Positions 38,398 to 47,039 of a stretch of 64,000 nucleotides of DNA are shown one piece after another; the stretch's first letter is position 1, and the number at the start of each line of letters is the position of its first letter. The translations under genes and the position numbers were made by a program. The notes below the pieces were generated by a model that saw nothing but the letters and a program-made list of their open reading frames with translations, was not told the DNA's origin and made no database searches. Source of the DNA: an uncultured Flavobacteriales bacterium (GTDB lineage: Bacteria > Bacteroidota > Bacteroidia > Flavobacteriales_D > Parvicellaceae); the NCBI GenBank assembly GCA_943787725.1, contig CALSNM010000005.1, forward strand, positions 62,001-126,000, in the 5' to 3' direction.

Positions 38398-39213
38398 TTA
38401 ATACTGCTCCTTTTCATTCGGAAAATCCCCACTCTTCACATCACTAATATAATTTTTAAATGCACCTCTCATTTCTTCATATAAATTATGGTACCTTCTT
38501 AAAAATCTTGGAGAAAATTCTTGCGTAATTCCCAACATATCATGCACCACTAATACTTGTCCATCAATTTTACCACCAGCTCCTATTCCAATAACCGGGA
38601 TCGTAACTTCTTTGGCTACTTTTGCTGCTAATTCAGCTGGAACTTTTTCTAAAATTAAAGCAAAACAACCTGCCTCTTCTAGAATTTTAGCATCTTCGAT
38701 TAAAATCTCTGCCTCATCCTCTCCTTTTGCGCGAACGGTGTATGTTCCAAACTTATATATGGACTGCGGAGTTAATCCCAAATGTCCCATTACCGGTATT
38801 CCTGCAGATAAAATTCTATCAACCGAATCTTTAATTTCACGACCACCTTCCAATTTTACGGCATGCGCTTCAGCTTCCTTCATAATGCGGACAGCCGAAC
38901 GCAATGCTTCCTTGGAATCTCCTTGGTATGTTCCAAATGGTAAGTCAACAACAACCAATGCCCTATTTACAGCTCGTATTACAGAAGCTGCGTGGTATAT
39001 CATTTGGTCTAGCGTTATGGGAAGAGTAGTTTCATGTCCGGCCATAACATTTGATGCAGAATCTCCAACCAAAATTATATCCATTCCAGATTGATCTACA
39101 ATACTTGCCATAGAATAATCATAGGCAGTTAGCATTGATATTTTCTCACCACGATGCTTCATTTCTTGCAGTACGTGGGTTGTTACTCTTTTCACTTCTT
39201 TATGAACCGACAT
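38398..39213 (-). CDS. panB: 3-methyl-2-oxobutanoate hydroxymethyltransferase
   Basis: 271 residues. [33 protein letters not shown] (metal and substrate site, core VGDSASNV), [25 protein letters not shown], and [18 protein letters not shown] mark PanB, which makes ketopantoate for pantothenate and CoA. The other pan genes are not nearby. No signal or anomalies; start is well set. Confidence 0.96.
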   Translation of the reverse strand: MSVHKEVKRVTTHVLQEMKHRGEKISMLTAYDYSMASIVDQSGMDIILVGDSASNVMAGHETTLPITLDQMIYHAASVIRAVNRALVVVDLPFGTYQGDSKEALRSAVRIMKEAEAHAVKLEGGREIKDSVDRILSAGIPVMGHLGLTPQSIYKFGTYTVRAKGEDEAEILIEDAKILEEAGCFALILEKVPAELAAKVAKEVTIPVIGIGAGGKIDGQVLVVHDMLGITQEFSPRFLRRYHNLYEEMRGAFKNYISDVKSGDFPNEKEQY

Positions 39214-39393
39214 TTTGTGAGTTTTAAAATATGCCGTAAAAATAAACTAATTTGCATTTACGACTATTGTTTTTAAGGATTTAAAACAATATACTCCTCT
39301 GCTTTCTATTAGCATTGACATGAAAAATTATAACGAACTTTATCTATTCCTTTATTATCTGTCGAAATTATACTTTTTTTGTAGGATATTAAG

Positions 39394-40023
39394 ATGATTA
39401 CTCAATTTGCAAATAAGAAGCTAGAATACTTACAATTACTTTTAGGGGTTATGCTGTTTTGTATTTTTATTTCTTATAGTTTGATCCATGCTTTCCCAAT
39501 ATATTATAGGTACATAATAATTACTATGATAATTCAAGCTGTTACAGTATTAATTCTGATGCGACAGATGATGCAAAACAAAACATCAGTATCACCTTAT
39601 TTCGCATGGAAAGCATCCAAATACAAATCCCTTAGATTCAACTATTCACTCAAGATAATGGGTGGTTTTTTATTGGGTGGACTAGCTGCTTTACACTTTT
39701 ATATTGACTACAAGTACAAAGGAAATATAATGCCCCTAGTTTATGATTATGGTATTGGTGGTATTCTTGCCATTACTATAAAATTTATAGTCTTAGAAAG
39801 AAATTGGAACCTTGGATTGAGTGATAAAGGTATCATTTTTGGTTCTAAATATGACACCAAGCTAATAATATGGAGTGATATAGCCAAATATGATGTTGAC
39901 AAAAATAACAACCAAATTATTATTACATGCAAGTCTAATCAACCAATAAAAAAGATTAAATTGGAGGTAGGAAAGCAACTGAAAAACTCTATTTTGATTC
40001 TCGAACAAGCCATTTCAAAATGA
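39394..40023 (+). CDS. Membrane protein with C-terminal PH-like domain (first of tandem pair)
   Basis: 209 residues with four membrane segments at about 12-30, 40-58, 88-106 and 118-135, then a cytoplasmic domain of about 70 residues: LSDKGIIFGSKYDTKLIIWSDI, of which KGIIFGSKYDTKLIIW is the core. The ...KLIIWSDI...I.I pattern looks like bacterial PH-like domains. The next gene has the same order and a similar end, and the two overlap by 4 bases (ATGA). Function unknown. Confidence 0.65.
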   Translation: MITQFANKKLEYLQLLLGVMLFCIFISYSLIHAFPIYYRYIIITMIIQAVTVLILMRQMMQNKTSVSPYFAWKASKYKSLRFNYSLKIMGGFLLGGLAALHFYIDYKYKGNIMPLVYDYGIGGILAITIKFIVLERNWNLGLSDKGIIFGSKYDTKLIIWSDIAKYDVDKNNNQIIITCKSNQPIKKIKLEVGKQLKNSILILEQAISK

Positions 40024-40695
40024 TTGCTGAGCAAGTCACTAAAAATAAAAACACAATTACTATTGTTGCGTTCGTATTAGTTTGTATCGTGCTTAATCTA
40101 GAAAATATTGCTTCTATTTTTCATATCTCATTGCCCCAATTAATCAGGAAATATGCTCATTTCTTCCCCCTTGTTTTTGTTGCTGTTGTTTTTCTGCAAA
40201 AAAAATCACACCGAATAGAAATATATGATGATAAGTCTTGGGAAGTAAAAAAAAACAAAGCGCTTAAAATAAATAACACAAAATCAATACTTAGGTATAT
40301 AATGGTAGCTAGTGTTGGATTTATTTTTCTGTTAAGCAATATTTATAATTCTAAACAAGGAATCTCAGGATATAATAAAACGATACTTTTTTCCCTTGCT
40401 TTAATGATTGCAATTACGCTTAATTTATAACTATCTCAAAACAGGCTTTCTAGTAGGGTATTGTAGCAAAGGAGTTTTATACGGATACCCTGCTAAAACA
40501 ATGCTAATTATTTGGGATGATTTAGCTGATTTTGAATTACATGAGAAATCTAAAACGATAACTATTTATTGTAAATCACAATTATCTCTTCAAAAAATAA
40601 CGCTAAAGAATGAGGAACATTTTGAAGCAATAAAAAAGCTTGTAACTGAAAACTTAACCTACAAGAATGTTACAAAATTATTAACAGAGGACTAA
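40020..40695 (+). CDS. Membrane protein with PH-like domain (second of tandem pair), frameshifted
   Basis: Two frames together span a protein of about 224 residues: a membrane part (40020 to about 40421) and then YCSKGVLYGYPAKTMLIIWDDL...ITIYCKS, which aligns with the C-terminal domain of the preceding gene. One surplus base near 40419-40426 (CTTA then AT-rich) separates them. Membrane segments lie at about 15-30, 45-60, 92-108 and 122-136. The pair appears to be a diverged tandem duplication. It ends right at the convergent S46 peptidase stop, with no gap. Confidence 0.6.
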
Positions 40696-43338
40696 CTACC
40701 AAGCTCCGAACTCACAGCCTATGTGATACATTTCTGCTGCTTTCTTGTCACCCATCAATTTGGCAATCTCGAAGTTTTTACACGCTTCGTCAACCTCTCC
40801 TATGCCTTCATAGCAAACTCCTCTATCATAATAAGCTTTGTAAAATGTATAATCCATTTGAATTACTTTATCAAAATCTTTAATTGCTTCCTGGTACTTC
40901 CCCAAATCAGCATAAATCAATCCTCTAACAAAATAACCTTCTAAATTATTTTTATCGATTTTTAGAGATGCTTGAACATCAGCCATAGCCTCTCTCTGTC
41001 TTCCAATTTTCGCAAAAAAGGCTCCTCTCATGTTCAATGCAGAAGTGTTTTTTGGGTGCAATTCAATCGCTGTGTTCATATCGTCTATTGCCTTATCATT
41101 TAGGCCTAGGTTTAAATAGATTTCAGCCCGACCTAAAAGTGCATATAAATCAGATGGAACATCTCTTAATCTATTGCTATATTGATTTAAATGGGTTTTT
41201 ACACCTAGTTCCTCTTGATTTATTCTCCATTCTGCATCTACCAATGTCATTTCATCAACTAAATGTTTAGCGCCAGCATACTTGTCTATTACCCAAAGCA
41301 CAAACTTAATATCTACCATTATATTTCGACAAATCTCTCCATCAAACATTACATCGCTCATTGTACTTTCCCAACTTCTATCAAAATTAATCCCTACCAA
41401 ATGTCCCTCTCCATTAATTACTGGACTTCCTGAATTACCTCCAGTTGTATGATTAGAGCCTAAAAAACAAATGCGCAAATCGCCATTTGTTGCATAAGGT
41501 CCAAAATCTTTCTTTTCCCATAAATCTCGTAATCGCGATGGAATTTTAAAGTCTGCATTACCCGTATTGTTCTTCTCTATAATACCATCTAAGGTAGTAA
41601 ACCATGTGTAAGCCATTCCGTCTCTAGGAAAAGTTCCTTCCACCTTTCCGTAAGTTAACCTTAAAGTACTGTTAGCATCCGCCCAAAAAGTTTTTTCTGG
41701 AAAATATTCTTGCTGTGATTTTACAAACTTTTTCATTAGAGCATCTATTTCAACATAATGTTGAAAATACTTTGGCTTAATATTTATTTCGTTATTTTCC
41801 ATTATTGCTTTAGAAAGAATATAAGCCGGATCTTTGGCTAATTTCTTTTTCATTTTACCTTCGCTGAAGCTTAAAAACTTTTCCACCTTTTCCTTCGAGG
41901 TGAAATTTGATTTTTTGTATAAATAATCAGCGTATGCCTTGTAATCATTTGCATATTTTGAATTAATTTCTGGCTTTAAATTTTCGGGTAACGAACTTAC
42001 ATACATATCAACTAGCTTGATAAATATCTTTTTGTCTATTACTCCATCATAATTTTTGAAGTAGGATTGAATATTTTCTTCCTTCTCTGCAACTAATTTT
42101 GTAAAATCAGGCCCTTCTAGTTTATCAAAACTATTAGAAAATCGAATTATTTCTGGACCATAATACCATATTTCCCAAAACAAATTAAATGCCACTTCAG
42201 AACTTTCAATGTCTGCTTGCTTTTGTTTAAGATCTGCTAATACATTTTTATAAGGGCCCTCTTTTGGAACCCTTTTCTTATACTCAGCTTCTAAAGCCTG
42301 CTTTTTACCAACAGCATCTTTTTTCTTTAATCCCAAATTTTGACCTATCCATTTTTTATAAGCATTACTAATTCTAGATTGCTTTGATGCATATTGAATT
42401 TTAGTATTCTCATCTGATGCCATTGCAGCATCAATTATCTTTAAACTTTGCTCTCGCATTGCTATCCGCGCTGGGTTAACTTTATTGATATAAGTATCCA
42501 AAGCATATGAAGTAAGGTATTGCTGCGTTCTGCCAGGAAATCCAAATACCATTGTAAAATCATTTTCTTCTACGCCTTCCATAGAAACCGGTAAATGCTT
42601 TTTTGGAGAATAAGGAATGTTAGCATCAGAGATTTCTGCTGGCTTATTATCTTTACCGGCATATATCCTGAACACAGAAAAATCACCCGTATGTCTTGGC
42701 CATACCCAGTTATCTGTATCACCTCCAAATTTCCCAATTGCACTAGGGGGGGCACCTACCAAACGTACATCATTATACGTTTCTGTTACAATCATGTAGT
42801 AATCATTTCCATAATTAAACGGCTTAACAACAGCCTCATATCCAGTCCCTTCAGTAGCTTCTTTAGCAATTTTCAAACTAGTTTCATACCGCATCTTATA
42901 GGCTGTTTGTGCATCCATCGCATTTGTAATTCCTCTACTTACTCTTTCTGTAACATCTTCGATGCGAACAATAAATGTTGCAGTTAATCCAGGGTTTTTT
43001 AATTCCTCCGCAGTAGACATCGCCCAAAAACCATCTTTTAAAAAATTTTTTTCTAACGAACTATGCTGTTGAATCTGACTAAATCCACAGTGATGATTTG
43101 TGAGAATTAATCCATTTTTGGACACAACCTCCGCCGTGCAACCTCCACCAAAATGAACAATCGCATCCTTCAAACTTGATTGATTAATTGAATATATGTC
43201 TTCGGAAGTCAATTTCATTCCCTGCGCTTGCATGTCATTTTCTAATGCTTTCAATAAAGACGGAATCCACATTCCTTCATGAGCAAAGCTATTTAAGGAG
43301 AATATAAAAGCTGTTATAATGATTGATAACTTTTTCAT
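40696..43338 (-). CDS. S46 family dipeptidyl peptidase (DPP11-like) with C-terminal TPR extension
   Basis: 880 residues from ATG 43338; a TTG five codons earlier is less likely. After the signal peptide comes the S46 domain: catalytic His in LTNHHCGFSQIQ, Asp in GKFGGDTDNWVWPRHTGDFS (core NWVWPRHTGDF), Ser in TTGGNSGSPVINGEG. Eighteen residues after that serine is Arg in INFDRSW, the position where DPP11 has Arg (acidic P1 preference) and DPP7 has Gly. From about residue 740 there are three or four TPRs (AEIYLNLGLNDKAIDDMNTA and others), beyond the usual length of about 720. Periplasmic peptide degradation is the family role; the TPR part suggests a partner. Confidence 0.88.
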   Translation of the reverse strand: MKKLSIIITAFIFSLNSFAHEGMWIPSLLKALENDMQAQGMKLTSEDIYSINQSSLKDAIVHFGGGCTAEVVSKNGLILTNHHCGFSQIQQHSSLEKNFLKDGFWAMSTAEELKNPGLTATFIVRIEDVTERVSRGITNAMDAQTAYKMRYETSLKIAKEATEGTGYEAVVKPFNYGNDYYMIVTETYNDVRLVGAPPSAIGKFGGDTDNWVWPRHTGDFSVFRIYAGKDNKPAEISDANIPYSPKKHLPVSMEGVEENDFTMVFGFPGRTQQYLTSYALDTYINKVNPARIAMREQSLKIIDAAMASDENTKIQYASKQSRISNAYKKWIGQNLGLKKKDAVGKKQALEAEYKKRVPKEGPYKNVLADLKQKQADIESSEVAFNLFWEIWYYGPEIIRFSNSFDKLEGPDFTKLVAEKEENIQSYFKNYDGVIDKKIFIKLVDMYVSSLPENLKPEINSKYANDYKAYADYLYKKSNFTSKEKVEKFLSFSEGKMKKKLAKDPAYILSKAIMENNEINIKPKYFQHYVEIDALMKKFVKSQQEYFPEKTFWADANSTLRLTYGKVEGTFPRDGMAYTWFTTLDGIIEKNNTGNADFKIPSRLRDLWEKKDFGPYATNGDLRICFLGSNHTTGGNSGSPVINGEGHLVGINFDRSWESTMSDVMFDGEICRNIMVDIKFVLWVIDKYAGAKHLVDEMTLVDAEWRINQEELGVKTHLNQYSNRLRDVPSDLYALLGRAEIYLNLGLNDKAIDDMNTAIELHPKNTSALNMRGAFFAKIGRQREAMADVQASLKIDKNNLEGYFVRGLIYADLGKYQEAIKDFDKVIQMDYTFYKAYYDRGVCYEGIGEVDEACKNFEIAKLMGDKKAAEMYHIGCEFGAW

Positions 43339-43440
43339 TTGTAGTGTTTTCAATAAATTTTTTTAAATAATAATTATGCGAATGTACCTATTGGATTTGA
43401 ATTATATTACTCTGAGCTATACCTTTTTCTAAAATTGATT

Positions 43441-43469
43441 TTTGCTTTCGCTTTTTAAAGGTATTTTTG
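43441..43469 (+). promoter_or_regulatory. Promoter of the 43476 membrane protein gene, possibly leaderless
   Basis: TTTG at 43441-43444, a 17-base spacer and TATTTTTG at 43462-43469. The ATG at 43476 starts 6 bases after the box. Confidence 0.6.
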
Positions 43470-43475
43470 CTGCCA

Positions 43476-44282
43476 ATGGAAATATTTAATTACATATTCT
43501 TTTTAGGAATTATCTTCATAGTTTTTAGCATCATTTGGTTTTTTATTGCCTTGTTACCTAAATATGTATTCGGTAACAATAATAATAATGCGCAAAATGC
43601 AATTCTAAACTATATAATTAAAGCCGCTCAATTCTACTTTCTTGCCTCTTTAACCGCCATTAAGGCGATTGATTTTATTAAAAAAGAAAATATTGACCCA
43701 AAGCAAGGACCTCTATACATTATCGTTGGAGGAATTGTTTTGTACTTATATTTGGCTGGCAAACTTGAGAGAAGCAAAATGATGTTTCAATTCCGTTCAA
43801 ACCTTGGAGGTAAAAACAGCCAAAATACTACTAAATACGGACCACACCTGGTTGGCTTAACACTTATTTTTTATGCGATTGCGTTTAACTACCCTTTACT
43901 CATAGACAACTACATAAACCAATGGTTTTTGGAAAGTATTAATGATTTTTATGATACGATTATTATCGGTTGGATAATTGGTTGTATTGGGCTTTTCTTT
44001 TTGGTAAATATGATTTTTAAAGGTATTAATGCTACAGGATTTCTATTCCAAACGATAGTAGCGTTACTAACCGGAAAACCAGCACCAAAAAGGAAGCCTA
44101 AAAGTCCATTTGGGAATTTTGGGAACATGGCTAATAACAATCCATTTGGAGGCAATTCACCTTTCGGAAACATGGAAGATCCTTTCCCTAAAAACGAACC
44201 CGAAGAAGTAATTATGGATGATGACATGTATGTCGATTTTGAAGTGATGGAGGAAGACGAAGAAAATAAAAACGATGAATAA
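43476..44282 (+). CDS. Membrane protein of unknown function with acidic tail
   Basis: 268 residues from ATG 43476; a TTG at 43467 lies inside the promoter box. Four or five membrane segments (about 5-25, 45-65, 77-92, 118-138, 160-182) are followed by a low-complexity region rich in Gly, Asn, Pro and Phe (NPFGGNSPFGNMEDPFP) and a strongly acidic end (MEEDEENKNDE). I do not recognise the family. Nine bases separate it from the rRNA methyltransferase gene, so they are co-transcribed. Confidence 0.65.
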   Translation: MEIFNYIFFLGIIFIVFSIIWFFIALLPKYVFGNNNNNAQNAILNYIIKAAQFYFLASLTAIKAIDFIKKENIDPKQGPLYIIVGGIVLYLYLAGKLERSKMMFQFRSNLGGKNSQNTTKYGPHLVGLTLIFYAIAFNYPLLIDNYINQWFLESINDFYDTIIIGWIIGCIGLFFLVNMIFKGINATGFLFQTIVALLTGKPAPKRKPKSPFGNFGNMANNNPFGGNSPFGNMEDPFPKNEPEEVIMDDDMYVDFEVMEEDEENKNDE

Positions 44283-44291
44283 CCCTGTTTT

Positions 44292-45434
44292 ATGAAAATG
44301 AATTTAGTTGCTAGAACCTATTCTGGACTTGAAGAAGTTCTGGCGGAAGAATTAACGCAATTAGGTGCAGAACACGTTAAAGTAGCCAAAAGAGCAGTTG
44401 AATACGCAGGTGACAAAGAACTTCTTTATAAAAGTAACCTCTGGCTAAGAACAGCTTTGGACATACTGAAACCCATACATCAATTCAAGGCTAAATCTAC
44501 TGAAGAACTTTACGCTGGTGTTTCAGAAATTGACTGGACTGGGTATTTAGATTTGAAAAAAACTTTCTCTGTTCAAGCGATAGTAAACTCATCTTATTTT
44601 AATCATTCACAATTTGCTGCATTAAAATGTAAGGACGCCATTGTAGATCAGTTTAGAGAAAAAACAAATGACAGACCTGATATTGACAAGTATGATCCGG
44701 ATTTAAAAATTGTTATTCGAATCTCTGAAAACAAATGTTCTATTTTATTGAATAGTTCAGGAACTCCACTTTTTAAAAGAGGCTATCGAAAAACAACAGG
44801 AGATGCACCTATCAATGAGATTTTAGCTGCAGGAATGATACAACTTTCTGAATGGGATGTAAAAACTCCATTTATTGATCCGATGTGTGGTTCAGGAACA
44901 TTGTGTATAGAAGCTGGGATGAAATCTCTAAACATTGCTCCGGGTATTTTAAGAGATGATTTTGCTTTTCATAAATGGAAAGATTTTGATGAAGAATTAT
45001 GGGACATGCTCTATTTTGAAGCGAAAGATGCTATCACAACTAGCGATGTGAAAATTTATGGCTTTGATATTTCGGGGCAAACAATAAGAATTGCAAAAAA
45101 CAATATGTCTTCTTTTAGGGAGCTTCGAAAAAACATAACATTCAATCAATCCGATTTTTTTAGTCTAGAAAAGCCCTCTGAAAATGGAATCATTATCATG
45201 AACCCTCCCTACGATAAGAGAATTAAGCTGCAAGATGACATTGCATTTTATAGTGATATGGGTACTCGATTAAAACATTTCTGGGAAGGACATGATGCAT
45301 GGATAATTTCTTCAAACTTATCTGCTCTCAAAAGAATAGGTCTACGACCAAATAGAAATATTATTTTGTACAATGGACCTGACGAGAGTAAACTAGTGCA
45401 TTTGCCACTATATAAAGGAAAAAAAGGCCATTGA
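44292..45434 (+). CDS. RlmL-like THUMP-domain RNA methyltransferase
   Basis: 380 residues. An N-terminal ferredoxin-like/THUMP region (residues 1-160, YSGLEEVLAEELTQLGAE) leads to a Rossmann methyltransferase: FIDPMCGSGTLCIEAG (SAM loop), IYGFDISGQTI, and IIMNPPYDKRI (NPPY, N-methylation of guanine). This equals the N-terminal half of E. coli RlmL, which makes m2G2445 in 23S rRNA; the second half is absent, as is normal for this class. Target site inferred. Confidence 0.88.
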   Translation: MKMNLVARTYSGLEEVLAEELTQLGAEHVKVAKRAVEYAGDKELLYKSNLWLRTALDILKPIHQFKAKSTEELYAGVSEIDWTGYLDLKKTFSVQAIVNSSYFNHSQFAALKCKDAIVDQFREKTNDRPDIDKYDPDLKIVIRISENKCSILLNSSGTPLFKRGYRKTTGDAPINEILAAGMIQLSEWDVKTPFIDPMCGSGTLCIEAGMKSLNIAPGILRDDFAFHKWKDFDEELWDMLYFEAKDAITTSDVKIYGFDISGQTIRIAKNNMSSFRELRKNITFNQSDFFSLEKPSENGIIIMNPPYDKRIKLQDDIAFYSDMGTRLKHFWEGHDAWIISSNLSALKRIGLRPNRNIILYNGPDESKLVHLPLYKGKKGH

Positions 45435-45507
45435 CTGTAATATTGCATCCCTTATTATTTGCTAAACAATCAGATAGTCTTAATTTTGATAATCATTCAC
45501 ATTCGCT

Positions 45508-47004
45508 TTGAGTAATTTATTTCAACAAATATTAGGTAATGTAACTACAAGAATAATGTTCCTCATTTATTTGAGCATTATTGGGATTACTACCTTTTTT
45601 ATCGTTTTTGGATATATAAATCAATTGAATTTATATGAAGAAGAAGAATATGAGAAATTACAAGCCCTTGCCTCTTCATTAGCAATAAATATTGATGGTG
45701 ATGTGCACAACAAGTTAATGAAAGATCACCCATGGAAAGATGACATAACATCTGCAGATGAGAATGCTCAATATTCTGAAATTCATTCAATGTTAAGAAA
45801 AGTGCATGAGCAAAACAAGCTGAATACACCGCTATATACTCTTATATACAATGCTGAGGAAGAAATTTTTTATTTCGGTGTTAGTTCTGACACTAATGTG
45901 AATTTCCGTCATGAATACGAAATGTTTCCTGAAATCTTATTAGAAAAAATGAATGAAGGAGGAACAATCCCAAGATACAAAACTGAAAATGGGGAATGGT
46001 TGTCCGCTTTTTTCCCTATAATAGATTCAAAGAATAAAACTGTAGGTCTGCTGGAAGCGGATGTAGAATTCGGTTACTTCAGGGATATGGTTTTTAACCA
46101 ATACAAAACTCAAGCACTGATTTCATTAGCTGTTATACTTTTTATGGCTCTGCTATTAATTCCCTATGCCAGAAGAATCCTTCGGGAAGAGGATAAACTG
46201 ACTCTATCTATTGTTGAGAAAAACAGAGTTATTGAGCTAAAAAATAGGGATATCACCGATTCTATAAACTATGCACGTAAAATTCAAGAATCGCTTTTAC
46301 CGCATACGGAACAGATTCAAGATGCTTTACCTAATTCTTTTGTTTATTACAAACCACGTGATATTGTATCGGGAGATTTTTATTGGTTCAAAGAGATTGA
46401 TGGAAAGCTATTACTCGCTGCAGTCGACTGCACGGGCCATGGAGTTCCAGGTGCTTTAATGAGTATGATTGGTTTCTCCAAACTAAACGCAATATCTCAT
46501 AAAAAAAAATCTAACCCAGGGTATATTTTAGAAAAACTAGACGAAGCTGTGCTGGAGGCACTGAGTTCAAAAAGATATGACCAGGAGAGTAAAGATGGCA
46601 TGGACATGGCTCTATGCTCCTTCGATCTAAAAAATAATAAAATGCAGTATGCGGGAGCTTTTCGCCCACTAATTAAAATCAATGGAAAAAATATCGAAGA
46701 AACAAAAGGCAATCGATATCCTATTGGAGGTGGAAGTTCTTATAGTAAAAATGGTTTTACAACTCATGAATTTGACATTAATAAAGGGGACTGTTTCTAT
46801 ATGTTTTCGGATGGATTTCCAGACCAATTTGGAGGTCCAAAAGATAAAAAATTCATGAATAAAAAGTTCAAAATACTGTTGCAAGAAATTCAATCTTTAT
46901 CTCCTAATGAGCAAATATCTAGGCTCGATACCGAACTAGAAAAATGGAAAGGAGACACTGAGCAAGTAGATGATATATTGGTTATCGGGGTCTGTTCCCT
47001 TTAA
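45508..47004 (+). CDS. SpoIIE/PP2C-type serine phosphatase with membrane sensor
   Basis: 498 residues from TTG 45508; the next ATG (45556) would cut into the first membrane segment. Segments at about 17-36 and 205-222 enclose an extracytoplasmic sensor of about 165 residues. A short coiled linker NYARKIQESLLP, typical of Bacteroidota SpoIIE proteins, leads to the phosphatase: DIVSGDFYWF, AAVDCTGHGVPGALMS (metal Asp), FRPLIKI, YMFSDGFPDQFGG, and a final DDILVIG. Such phosphatases often act on anti-anti-sigma proteins; no STAS or kinase gene is in the window. Confidence 0.85.
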   Translation: MSNLFQQILGNVTTRIMFLIYLSIIGITTFFIVFGYINQLNLYEEEEYEKLQALASSLAINIDGDVHNKLMKDHPWKDDITSADENAQYSEIHSMLRKVHEQNKLNTPLYTLIYNAEEEIFYFGVSSDTNVNFRHEYEMFPEILLEKMNEGGTIPRYKTENGEWLSAFFPIIDSKNKTVGLLEADVEFGYFRDMVFNQYKTQALISLAVILFMALLLIPYARRILREEDKLTLSIVEKNRVIELKNRDITDSINYARKIQESLLPHTEQIQDALPNSFVYYKPRDIVSGDFYWFKEIDGKLLLAAVDCTGHGVPGALMSMIGFSKLNAISHKKKSNPGYILEKLDEAVLEALSSKRYDQESKDGMDMALCSFDLKNNKMQYAGAFRPLIKINGKNIEETKGNRYPIGGGSSYSKNGFTTHEFDINKGDCFYMFSDGFPDQFGGPKDKKFMNKKFKILLQEIQSLSPNEQISRLDTELEKWKGDTEQVDDILVIGVCSL

Positions 47005-47039
47005 GTCCTTTATTAATGATTCTAAGAAACAATTTACAC

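Noticed and set aside
38612-39094. Long open frame opposite panB
   Set aside because: It mirrors a highly conserved panB on the other strand, has no recognisable domain, and its length follows from codon bias.
39320-39397. A 25-codon open frame overlapping the start of the 39394 gene
   Set aside because: It has an ATGA overlap but no recognisable sequence and no supporting promoter; too short to claim as a leader peptide.
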